Part shown: piece after piece, positions 1-8,300 of the stretch
How the letters are laid out: the number at the start of each line of letters is the position of its first letter
How positions within the stretch are numbered: position 1 is the stretch's first letter
Assembly: GCF_023822005.2 (NCBI RefSeq)
Contig: NZ_CP098806.1
Span: forward strand, 930,001 to 994,000
DNA from: Dyadobacter fanqingshengii
GTDB taxonomy: Bacteria; Bacteroidota; Bacteroidia; Cytophagales; Spirosomataceae
DNA length: 64,000 bases
Reading direction: 5' to 3'
Made by a program: the position numbers and the translations under genes
Notes under the pieces: model-generated
What the model saw: the letters and a program-made list of their open reading frames with translations, nothing else
What the model was told of the DNA's origin: nothing
Database searches by the model: none

Positions 1-1
1 G

Positions 2-934
2 GTTGTAGGTGAGCTGAATGTCGATTTGATCTTGAATAAAATCCATGCTTTTCCTCAGGTGGGCAAGGAGACGATTGCGGATGAAATGGATATGTGCCTG
101 GGCAGTTCTTCGGCCATTATGGCTGCCAACATTGCTGCCATGGGCGTGGATACGACCTTCTGCGGTGTGGTGGGGGACGACTATTTTGGTGACTTCATCT
201 TGCGGGAGCTGGAACAAAAGTCGGTCAGCTGCAAGCATGTAACCAGACTTCCGGATCAGAAAACAGGGTGTACGCTGATTTTGAACTACGGACAGGATCG
301 GGCTAATGTGACCTTCCAGGGTGCCATGAATGCGCTGACGATCAGTAATATACCTTTTGAAGCACCAGCGAACTATCAGCATCTGCATGTCTCGAGCCTG
401 TTCCTTCAGAAGGGACTTTTAAACAACATTGAACAGATTTTAATGAATGCGCGCGCTGCCGGTATGACCACATCGCTGGATCTGCAATGGGACCCTACTG
501 AGCAATGGGCTTTCGACTATGCCCGGTGCCTGCCGTATGTAGACGTTTTTATGCCCAACGAATCGGAACTGCTGGCGCTGACCAATACGGATTCGGTAAG
601 CAGCGCCATCGAAAAAGTCAGGCCTTACCTGAATATGCTCGCTCTGAAAGTGGGCAGAAAGGGCAGTCTGGGCCTTTGCGGTGACCAGCAGTTAACAGTG
701 CCCGCTTTTGAAGGGCCGCATTTTGTGGATGCCATCGGCGCGGGTGATTCTTTTAATGCAGGATTTATTCAAAAATACATTTCCGGTGCACCCCTGGAAG
801 AATGTCTGCGGGAGGGCAACCTGATGGGCGCGTTGAACACCACCGCTGCGGGTGGCACAGGCGCATTCTGCAACTTCAACAAAATCAGTGAAAATATTAA
901 AGACTTCTGGGGAATAGAATTAAGCCTGTCATGA
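2..934 (+). CDS. PfkB-family carbohydrate kinase (5' end outside window)
   Basis: Sugar kinase of the ribokinase/PfkB fold, expected to phosphorylate a ketose or related sugar with ATP in the cytoplasm. The reading frame is already open at base 2 and starts with the family's first strand (VVGELNVDLIL), so only a few N-terminal residues are missing; the TTG at 26 is not a believable start. The C-terminal PfkB signature DAIGAGDSFNAGF, with the catalytic Asp of GAGD, lies near 735-770. The stop overlaps the start of the aldolase gene (ATGA), so the two are translationally coupled and probably act in sequence, kinase then aldolase. The exact sugar cannot be read from the sequence. Confidence 0.88.
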   Translation, partial: VVGELNVDLILNKIHAFPQVGKETIADEMDMCLGSSSAIMAANIAAMGVDTTFCGVVGDDYFGDFILRELEQKSVSCKHVTRLPDQKTGCTLILNYGQDRANVTFQGAMNALTISNIPFEAPANYQHLHVSSLFLQKGLLNNIEQILMNARAAGMTTSLDLQWDPTEQWAFDYARCLPYVDVFMPNESELLALTNTDSVSSAIEKVRPYLNMLALKVGRKGSLGLCGDQQLTVPAFEGPHFVDAIGAGDSFNAGFIQKYISGAPLEECLREGNLMGALNTTAAGGTGAFCNFNKISENIKDFWGIELSLS

Positions 935-1758
935 AACTGAAAGAAAAACTACGCGAATTAACATTGCTGAAAAAGGGCTTGCTGGCTACCAATTATTACG
1001 ATCTGGAAACATTGCATGGCGTATTGCAGGCGGCAGCGGATTTGAAACAGCCCGTAATCCTGCAATTAACCCAGAGTTCCATTGATTACATGGGCCTGAA
1101 AACGGCCGTAAACCTCGGCCGCAACGGACTGGAAGAATTTGGCGTGGAAGGCTGGATTCATCTCGACCACGGTGGGTCGGTTGAACTGGTGCAGCGCTGC
1201 CTGGATGCGGGTTTCGATTCGGTGATGATCGATGGCAGCGAGCTTCCTTTTGAGGAAAATGTCAGGCTTACCCGGGAAGTGGTTGAGCGGGCCAAAAAGT
1301 ACGACGCACACGTGGAAGCAGAGCTGGGCTACGTTGCCAAACTAGGCCAATCGCATCAGACAACCGGCTTTACGCAACCGGACGAGGCAGCTGCTTTTGT
1401 GGAGGAAACGGGCGTTGATGCGCTTGCTGTGGCCATTGGAACGGCCCACGGATTTTATAAAGAAGAACCCAAGCTGGACATCAACCTTTTGCGCAGCATT
1501 GCCGGGCGAACTACGGCGACCCTGGTTTTGCACGGAAGCTCTGGCGTGCCGCACTTACAGGTGCAGCAGGCTATTTCAAACGGGATCTGTAAAGTGAACC
1601 TGGCAACTGAAATTAAAAACATATTTATGGCTTCCCTGAAAGCCGAACTGACTTACAATCAAGATATTGACCTAAGGAAGGTGTTTCCAAAGGCTACCTG
1701 CAAAATCACTGAGCTCGTCAAAACGAAGCTGGAAATGGTAGAGAATGTGATGGTGTGA
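931..1758 (+). CDS. Class II (zinc) ketose-bisphosphate aldolase family protein
   Basis: Predicted to cleave a phosphorylated ketose into dihydroxyacetone phosphate plus an aldehyde. Its 275 residues match the FbaA/GatY/KbaY fold. Visible signature parts are HLDHG (catalytic Asp79, zinc ligand His80), VMIDGSELPFEEN, the zinc-site segment VEAELG (Glu131), GTAHGFYK (His173) and LVLHGSSGVP (His201), followed by the phosphate-binding CKVNLATE. The start overlaps the kinase stop by four bases. Fructose-, tagatose- or another ketose-bisphosphate are all possible substrates; the kinase partner argues for a dedicated catabolic pathway rather than central glycolysis. Confidence 0.9.
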   Translation: MKLKEKLRELTLLKKGLLATNYYDLETLHGVLQAAADLKQPVILQLTQSSIDYMGLKTAVNLGRNGLEEFGVEGWIHLDHGGSVELVQRCLDAGFDSVMIDGSELPFEENVRLTREVVERAKKYDAHVEAELGYVAKLGQSHQTTGFTQPDEAAAFVEETGVDALAVAIGTAHGFYKEEPKLDINLLRSIAGRTTATLVLHGSSGVPHLQVQQAISNGICKVNLATEIKNIFMASLKAELTYNQDIDLRKVFPKATCKITELVKTKLEMVENVMV

Positions 1759-1766
1759 TAGCACAG

Positions 1767-1829
1767 GTCCAGTGCCATGATGATCATCACCAGGCCGCGC
1801 ATGAAATCAATGCTCTCATTCCTTTTCAT
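1767..1829 (-). pseudogene. 5' remnant of a DUF1624/HGSNAT-like acyltransferase gene
   Basis: On the minus strand, 31 bases beyond the DoxX-like gene, an ATG preceded by GGAAGA opens 21 codons reading MKRNESIDFMRGLVMIIMALD. This resembles the N-terminus and first membrane helix of heparan-alpha-glucosaminide N-acetyltransferase-like (DUF1624) proteins of Bacteroidota. After the Asp codon the similarity stops and the sequence runs into the 3' end of the aldolase gene. The rest of the gene is missing. The remnant would originally have followed the DoxX-like gene in one operon. Family identification is from memory of the motif. Confidence 0.6.
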
Positions 1830-1859
1830 TCTTCCTACAAATTATGAAGTGATTTGATC

Positions 1860-2672
1860 CTATTCTCCCCATTTTTCGACGTCTTCCACCCACTGCTGCT
1901 TTTTCATGGTCAGGGATATCAGCAAGGCGGTTCCGCTAAATGCCAGCGCGTCGAATGTACTAGCCAGCAGATTTCCCCTGTTGGCTGTCAGCGGGTTGGA
2001 TAATGTGCCGGGGACGTGGACGAGCCAGACCCAGATAAATATTTGCAGGGACAGTAGCAGGGCAATGATTCTGATTCGTATTCCCAGCATGATGGCAATG
2101 CCGCTGGCGGTCAGTGTAACGCCGGTTAGCGTAACCCAAAAATCACCGTTCGCGATCCATTTTGGCACAGTCCCGACCAGGAAGGGTGCGTAAATAATGT
2201 GGGAAATTCCGAAGCTTATCATCGTATACAGAAAAAACAAATTGCCATACGGCGCAATCTTTTCCAAAAATCCCAGCCTCTCAGCAGTATTTGTCCTGAA
2301 TGAAGAGGCGACCACAAAAGCGCCTCCTGCAAGCGCCAGTTCTTTAAGCGGGGTCGTCCATAAACCCAAATGATACAATTTGTTGGGTTCGGAAAATAGT
2401 TCGTATGTGATATGGGTCCCCAGGAACAGCGCCATAAATACGCTTCCAAGGATCAGTGAAGCCTTCCGGCCTTTTCCCGCCACCAAAATGAGAATTCCTG
2501 TGGCAATCAGATACGCGCCGAAAACATAGGAAAACACATTCAACAACGGCAAACGCTTTTGGTAAACCGAGAAAAATACGTCCCTGAATGTGCCGAAATA
2601 GAGTTGCTGTATGCCATATACGATCAGTGCCGATGCATAAAATGCCCTGCCTGCTGCTATCAGTTTTTTCAT
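1860..2672 (-). CDS. DoxX-like integral membrane protein
   Basis: Polytopic inner-membrane protein of about 270 residues. It appears to contain two DoxX/MauE-like four-helix halves (roughly residues 5-135 and 145-265), each starting with a hydrophobic helix containing a Y-G-I-x-x/S-x-x-I pattern. Members of this superfamily are linked to redox or respiratory functions, but no catalytic motif allows a specific role. I chose the ATG at 2672 (MKKLIAAGRAF) because a membrane helix begins right after it; an in-frame ATG at 2696 is the alternative. It is transcribed away from the sensor kinase gene at 2872, so it could be that system's target. Confidence 0.7.
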   Translation of the reverse strand: MKKLIAAGRAFYASALIVYGIQQLYFGTFRDVFFSVYQKRLPLLNVFSYVFGAYLIATGILILVAGKGRKASLILGSVFMALFLGTHITYELFSEPNKLYHLGLWTTPLKELALAGGAFVVASSFRTNTAERLGFLEKIAPYGNLFFLYTMISFGISHIIYAPFLVGTVPKWIANGDFWVTLTGVTLTASGIAIMLGIRIRIIALLLSLQIFIWVWLVHVPGTLSNPLTANRGNLLASTFDALAFSGTALLISLTMKKQQWVEDVEKWGE

Positions 2673-2768
2673 TGTGATGGAATGCTTATTTGTCATAAGC
2701 AAATGTAGGATCCCGGACGCATTTGCATTTCTATATTCTGTACACAACCCAAATTATCGGTATCCGGT

Positions 2769-2798
2769 GTTGACCGAAAAATAACGTCGTTGGTCGAA
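2769..2798. promoter_or_regulatory. Candidate LytTR-type direct repeat
   Basis: Two 10-bp direct repeats, GTTGACCGAA (2769-2778) and GTTGGTCGAA (2789-2798), are offset by 20 bp, about two helical turns. They lie between the divergent DoxX-like gene and the LytS/LytTR operon. LytTR-domain regulators typically bind paired direct repeats about two turns apart. Assignment to the regulator at 3902 is inference. Confidence 0.4.
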
Positions 2799-2871
2799 AT
2801 CCGCTCGTCGGGGTGCACTGACGGCGAACATTCAAAGTCTAAAACATTTATCTTGCCTCAAAAACAGAACA

Positions 2872-3927
2872 ATGAGATCCACCAATGATACAGCATTCAA
2901 TGCCCTGTTCTGGCTGCTGTATTTTTTGTACCAGTGGCTCGGACTGGCGTCGCTATACGGGGATTATGATGGCTATTTTATCAATGCCTGCATGGCGCTG
3001 CCCGTGTCACTGATTTTCTCGGTGGTGGCTGTCCATGTTTTCTTTCGACATTATTATCAAAAAGATCGGAAAGCCGCATTCTATCTCGGGGCAATTTTGG
3101 TTTCTCTTGCGTTGCTGCTGGCCAGGCGTTATGTCAATTACTATTTTATATACCCACGTTATTTTCCGCAGGCGCTGAATATGCCATTCATTTCCTGGGC
3201 GAAATTGCTGGTTGAATTTGTAAACCTGTACGCAATAACCGGTTTGTATGCCCTATACTATTTCATTCGATACTGGTATGAGGAAAGGCAGCGGGTGCAG
3301 GAATTATTGCAGCAGAATACACGCGCGGAACTGGATTTGCTGAAAGCCCAGGTTCAACCGCATTTCGTTTTTAATACATTGAATAATATATACGCTACGG
3401 CATTTAAAAGCAGTCCGGAAACGGCTGTTTTAATTGCACATTTATCCGGATTTCTGGATTACAATTTATATCATACGTCCAGGGATAAAGTGGCATTGAC
3501 CGCCGAGATTGATTATATCAGACATTACATTGAACTTCAAAAAAACCGGTATGGCAAAAAAGTAGATTTGTCTGTCAATATTTTTGATGAGATAAATGAT
3601 CTGCAAATAGCGCCGCTGCTGTTATTGCCGTTGGTCGAAAATTGTTTTAAGCATGGCGTAGGTGATTCTGTTGAAAAAAGTTGGGTCAGGATTGATGCGT
3701 CGCGGGAAGTGGAAAAGTTTTCAATTATGATTGAGAATAGCCGGGATGAAATTTCAGAACAAATAATACCAAATGTTGGTGGCATCGGTTTATTAAACGT
3801 CAGAAAAAGATTACAATTGATCTACCCCCGTCAGCATGAACTTAAAATTATTGAAGGGCCTAATTCTTACCTTGTCATATTAAAAATCCAAATCGAAAAG
3901 AATGATCAGGTGTTTAATCGTCGATGA
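2872..3927 (+). CDS. LytS/YehU-type sensor histidine kinase
   Basis: Membrane-bound histidine kinase of the His_kinase (PF06580) class. The N-terminal 135 residues form about four hydrophobic helices. A short coiled segment follows, then the phosphoacceptor block QPHFVFNTLNN with His164, and a HATPase region with LVENCFKHGV and a glycine-rich GGIGLLNVRKRL box. There is no large extracellular domain, so the signal is probably sensed within the membrane. The 3' end overlaps the response regulator gene by 26 bp, indicating a single transcript and cognate pairing. It is divergent from the DoxX-like gene. Confidence 0.88.
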   Translation: MRSTNDTAFNALFWLLYFLYQWLGLASLYGDYDGYFINACMALPVSLIFSVVAVHVFFRHYYQKDRKAAFYLGAILVSLALLLARRYVNYYFIYPRYFPQALNMPFISWAKLLVEFVNLYAITGLYALYYFIRYWYEERQRVQELLQQNTRAELDLLKAQVQPHFVFNTLNNIYATAFKSSPETAVLIAHLSGFLDYNLYHTSRDKVALTAEIDYIRHYIELQKNRYGKKVDLSVNIFDEINDLQIAPLLLLPLVENCFKHGVGDSVEKSWVRIDASREVEKFSIMIENSRDEISEQIIPNVGGIGLLNVRKRLQLIYPRQHELKIIEGPNSYLVILKIQIEKNDQVFNRR

Positions 3928-4618
3928 CGAAGAACCGGCAAGAGAACTGATTAAGTTGCACTTGTCAGATCTGGATGGTTTTGAAGTTGCTGCTTCTTTA
4001 AGTAATGCGCTGGATGCATTCACTTTCCTGCAAAAAAATTCAGTCGACATCGTTTTTCTGGACATCCGGATGCCCAGGATTTCAGGTTTGGAATTAGTAA
4101 GATCATTAAAATACACGCCAAGAATAATCCTGACGACCGCATACCGCGAATATGCCGCGGAAGCGTTCGAAATAGACGTTTTCGACTATCTGGTCAAGCC
4201 GATTACCCACGAAAGATTTATGAAGGCGATCGCCAAATATATGCATTACCAAAGCGGCCAGGCTGCAACAATGGATACGCAGAAAAATGACGATCACGCT
4301 TACATGTTTTTCAAAGTCGGCAGGGACCAGGTCAAAGTTTTCCTGAAAGATATTCTTTACATAGAAGGGCTGGCCGATTACATTAAAGTGCATACAAAAG
4401 ACAAATCCTATATCGCTTCCGAAAAGCTTGGTTATATGGAAGAGAAATTGCCATTAAATTCTTTTGTAAGAATTCACAAATCATTCATTATCGCGCTGGA
4501 TAAAATTTCCAGCTATAATGCTGATCAGGTAATTTTGAATAACAACAAAGCACTTCCTTTGGGACGACTTTTCAAGGCTGGATTTTTAACAATAGTTCAG
4601 ATAAAAAAACAGAGTTAA
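3902..4618 (+). CDS. LytTR-family response regulator
   Basis: Cytoplasmic transcription factor of 238 residues. The receiver domain (about 1-120) has the acidic pocket Asp8/Asp9, phosphoacceptor Asp54 in VFLDIRMP, and the conserved Lys in DYLVKP. A LytTR DNA-binding domain occupies about residues 135-235 (DILYIEGLADYIKVHT, then FVRIHKSFII). It overlaps the kinase gene that precedes it. Its stop TAA shares three bases with the stop of the convergent gene at 4615. A paired direct repeat at 2769-2798 is a candidate target, which would make the operon autoregulated. Confidence 0.9.
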   Translation: MIRCLIVDDEEPARELIKLHLSDLDGFEVAASLSNALDAFTFLQKNSVDIVFLDIRMPRISGLELVRSLKYTPRIILTTAYREYAAEAFEIDVFDYLVKPITHERFMKAIAKYMHYQSGQAATMDTQKNDDHAYMFFKVGRDQVKVFLKDILYIEGLADYIKVHTKDKSYIASEKLGYMEEKLPLNSFVRIHKSFIIALDKISSYNADQVILNNNKALPLGRLFKAGFLTIVQIKKQS

Positions 4619-5004
4619 TCTACCACATTCATAGTGATGAACCGGTGTTGCGCTTTTACTTCTTCTATGTTAAAATCTTTGATTTCAGCGTCCTTTTTGT
4701 TGCGGATATATATCTTATATTTTCCCCTCTCCAAATTCGAAACGTCATAAGTGATTCCCGCTTTCTCACACTTTTTGTCTATGAAATTCTTTTGAATGAC
4801 GACGCCTTCCTCATTCTTCATGATAACAACCATTCTTTCCAACCGGGCATTAGTAATATTGATCCTGAGTCTGCCGTCTTTTAAAGGGTAAATTACCGAC
4901 TCGAAGGATTTGGCGCTTTTATTGTCAACGTCATCACTGGTTTTGGCATGTGCAGCCGATTGCAAGAAGAAATAACAGGCAAATACTTTTAAAATGGTTT
5001 TCAT
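4615..5004 (-). CDS. Small secreted protein, possibly DUF3244-like
   Basis: 129 residues with a clear Sec signal peptide (positively charged start, hydrophobic core, cut after AHA near residue 20). The mature part reads as a short beta-sandwich: a LRINITNA strand, a MVVIMKNEEGVVIQK pair, then YDVSNLERGKYKIYIRN. This pattern resembles DUF3244 or the sandwich of type IX sorting domains, but I cannot assign it firmly. It converges on the LytTR gene with overlapping stop codons. A TAAGTTTG box on the minus strand (5104-5111) is a plausible -7 promoter element. Confidence 0.65.
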   Translation of the reverse strand: MKTILKVFACYFFLQSAAHAKTSDDVDNKSAKSFESVIYPLKDGRLRINITNARLERMVVIMKNEEGVVIQKNFIDKKCEKAGITYDVSNLERGKYKIYIRNKKDAEIKDFNIEEVKAQHRFITMNVVD

Positions 5005-5103
5005 GGCTTTTTTTTGTTTTCATGGCTAATAGATAATGCTTAATTTTTCTTGTCGCGGTAACAATTTGCAAAACGCAATTCCGGATTACGCTTATTGGTA
5101 ATA

Positions 5104-5111
5104 CAAACTTA
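5104..5111 (-). promoter_or_regulatory. Candidate Bacteroidota -7 promoter box
   Basis: The minus strand reads TAAGTTTG, an exact match to the TAnnTTTG -7 consensus of Bacteroidota, about 100 bp upstream of the small secreted protein gene at 5004. I do not see a convincing -33 element at the usual distance. Two palindromes lie immediately beyond it (5117-5144 and 5140-5153). Confidence 0.35.
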
Positions 5112-5116
5112 TATGC

Positions 5117-5153
5117 AAATTGGATGATAAAAATCGTCCAATTTCTAGAAATT
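5117..5153. repeat. Two overlapping palindromes upstream of the small secreted protein gene
   Basis: AAATTGGA (5117-5124) and TCCAATTT (5137-5144) form 8-bp arms around a 12-bp spacer. AATTTCTAGAAATT (5140-5153) is a perfect 14-bp palindrome overlapping the second arm. They sit just upstream of the TAAGTTTG box and could be operators. Confidence 0.35.
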
Positions 5154-5177
5154 AGATGCTCCATTCATAAGGTGGAG

Positions 5178-5284
5178 CAATGCCTGCCTTCATCCATTTT
5201 CGCTTGCATTTGTTATACAAAACTAGCGAGCCTGCAACCCCAAAAATTGTACAAATCGGACTTTTCAGAGAAATGCAGGCATTG
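5178..5284. repeat. Gene-free stretch bounded by 10-bp inverted repeats
   Basis: Most of 5154-5295 has no gene. CAATGCCTGC (5178-5187) and its exact inverse GCAGGCATTG (5275-5284) bound a 107-bp segment containing smaller dyads such as TTTGTTATACAAA. It could be a structured transcript or a decayed small mobile unit. Nothing in it codes convincingly. Confidence 0.3.
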
Positions 5285-5291
5285 GCGAATC

Positions 5292-5357
5292 AAAAACTGT
5301 TCTTCAAATAAAATGCTCGCTTTAATAGTAAAGCGAGCATTTTATTTGAAGAACAGT
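5292..5357 (-). terminator. Rho-independent terminator with a 29-bp perfect stem
   Basis: Arms 5296-5324 and 5329-5357 are perfectly complementary over 29 bp around the loop ATAG. Read on the minus strand the hairpin is followed by TTTTTG (5292-5296), and it starts 17 bases after the stop of the cytochrome/PA14 gene. It therefore ends the SusC-SusD-cytochrome operon. The stem is far longer than usual for an intrinsic terminator. Confidence 0.75.
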
Positions 5358-5373
5358 ATGGATTACAGCCAGC

Positions 5374-8300
5374 TTACTTCGGTATTTCATTCATGTTGTA
5401 CCAGGCTTCCGTGCTCCATAAGTTGCTGCCGTTTTGGCTAGTGATGTTTTTTCTGTTCAAATGAATGTATACCATGTGCTTGGGCTTCATGCCCGTCAGC
5501 TGCAAGGAAACTTTCTTGCGGTCGGCTGAAACTTTTACCGCTTTTACTGCCAGGTTTTCTTCATCCAACTTAGGCCCGCCGTAATCTCCAGTGGGTTTAA
5601 ACCACCATTGACGGATCTCATAATCGGCTGCGGTTTCCCCTACGCCTTCTTTCATTGGCTCAGTAAATTCAATTTCCAGACCGTCCGATTTTGCCCTTAC
5701 AGCCAACATTTCAAATGCCATTTTGTTATTGAATGTCAGCTTTTGCAGTCCATAACCGAATTTTCCGGCGTGTCCCCAGTTACCCGTAGAACCCACACCG
5801 CCCAGGTAAAGCGAGCCGTCTGGCGACCAGGCCAGACGGTTGACGCCCGCTTCCAATCCTTGCGTAAACCGGAACACTGCGCCCTGGTAAGCACCATTCA
5901 CTTTTTCGGCAAACACGCGCTTGATCCCGCCGTGCGTCACATCGCCGTGAATCATTTGATTTTGGTAAGGACCTACATTCAACCTTGCCGGCTGGCTTGG
6001 CGAATTGCCAATTTCATCCTGCGTAAGCCACACAACGGGCGGCTTTTCCTTCCTGTCCGCTGTTCCTTCAAAATCAACAGAACGTGAACCATACCAGGCG
6101 CCTTCCTGCAAGTGAATGATTTTGTTCGCAGGCAGCCAGTCGCCCTGGTTGTCGGCGATAAATATTTCATTATCAACGCCAAGCCCAATGCCATTCGGCG
6201 TGCGCAAACCGGATGCTACGAATGTAAACGAGCCGTCTTTCTTGGAGATTTTCACCACTTTGCCACGATCCGGGATTTGTGGTTTGGTGCTGGCGCCGCC
6301 GGGATTAATGGCCGTGGCGAGCGTTCCGTAGAAGTAACCGTCTTTGTAAACCAGCCCGAAAGCAAATTCATGGAAATTGGCTGAGACTTTCCAGCCATTG
6401 CAAATGGTCTGATACTCGTCAATGAGCTCGTCGTTGTTCAGGTCCACCAGCTTGGTGAGTTCTTGTTTTTGCATGATGTAAATTTCATCATCCACCACTT
6501 TCAGACCCAGCGGCTCGGCTAAGCCATAGGCAATGCGCTTTACCTTGATGTCATTCGGCGTCGCGGCTTTGCGGCCGTCCACAATGTAAACGGAACCCAG
6601 TGAATCCCAGGTGCTGACAACCATTCTGCCATCCGCCAGAAAATCCATTCCGCCCACTCTTGGCTGGAAATTGTCCGGTCGCGCCTGCGCCAATGTGAAG
6701 CTTGGATGCACGGCAACCAATGGCGATCTGTCGCCGGGAATGTTTTCTTTTTTAACATCAACGGGCGTTTGTCCGGTCCTTTTAATGTCTGCGCCTTTGT
6801 AGGTAAAAACGCTTGGGGGAACCACCACGAATTCCTTGCTGCCATAAGGCTGCCATTGCAAAGAAAGTCCTTTGCCAAAAGCGCCCTGATAATACTCCAC
6901 CTTGAATGGATGTTTGCCCGGTTTCAGAATAATTTCCCCGTCCGTAGGCTGCAAAGCGTGATTAACACCATTGTCAATCACCAATTTATCATCAATAAAA
7001 AGCTTCCCGCCGTCGTCACAGACTAGTCGGAAAACAATGTTGGTAGTCTTCTTAATGTTGATATAACCGCTGGCGTAAATGGCGAAATTGTCTTTCAAAT
7101 CACCAAAGTCCTGGTCGTCCAAATGCAATGCATTAATAGATCCGGATTTCACAGGTAACATTTCATCGTTGATTTCAGGAACACCGCCTATGCCGCTGGC
7201 AAACTGGTAAATGTTCACAGCAATGCCGGGCCTCGCCAGGCCGGGCCTCGCCAGGCCGGGCCGCGCCAGGCCGGGCTTCTCCGACGCCGTCGCAACTTTT
7301 GTGGGAACAATGGATTTGAGAATAATAGGGTAGGCCGGCTTTGGCATTAATTTGCTTGCCGCCTGCGCTCGTTCCTTGTCCGCATCCAGTTCCAAAATGT
7401 AGGAAACCATCGTTTCCGCATCTACCTTTTTCAAATCCGGGTGCGGCGACATGGCAATTTGTCCCCAGTTGCCTGCACCGCCCTTGATCACTTTGGTTAC
7501 CAGCGCGTTCTTGTTTTTGTCATTGTTTTCGTAACGCTCAGCAATGGCCTTGTAAGCAGGGCCCACGGTTTTCACTTCCTGGTTATGGCAAGTGTTGCAA
7601 TCACTTTTGGCAAAAAGTCCTGTCACCATATCGGCTTTGCTTTCTTGTAACGCGGTCTGTGGCTGCGCCGGTTTCTTGGTCAGGTTTACGGAAAAATTGG
7701 TTTTACCATTATTATTGAGGATCAACTTTCCATTCATCGCGATGAAGGATTGGTTTCCAGCCATTTCCTTGCTTTTAACGCCCAGGAATTTCCCATTTGT
7801 CTTGTAGTCGGTATCAACTGAAAGCGAATTCAAATGCAAATTCAGCGACAACAAAATGTCAGCAGGGGCATTCGAAACTGTAAAGACCCGCTCAAAACCA
7901 GCTTTGCCATTCCCGGCATCAAAAAATTCAGGCTTCTCTTCAACTGAAATCTTTTTACCCTGATAATCCAGCTCGTATTTCAATGTAACCTGATTGTCCA
8001 GGATCGTGTGGCCTTTGTAGCTGATCTCCGGCGTAACTTCCTTGCTATCGGCTGTAATGCGCCACGGATTTTGGTCCGGTTCTTCCATGTAAGTCGTTCC
8101 TTCCGAAACAGGCTGCGGGCCGTGCGAAGATGTGTAAACCGGCCCGCTGAAATTGATCTTGCCTGCCCAGGCTTTGTATAATGAAGCCGTTTTGGTGTTG
8201 TAGGCGAGCCAGAGATTGTCGTGCAATGCAATGCTGAGAATCCTTGGCCTGGCATCGAGCACCGAGCGTAAAACCCACGCTTCACGCGGTCGCTTAACGT

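Noticed and set aside
26..934. TTG at 26 as the true start of the sugar kinase
   Set aside because: The frame upstream to base 2 encodes the conserved first strand of the PfkB fold, so the gene begins outside the window.
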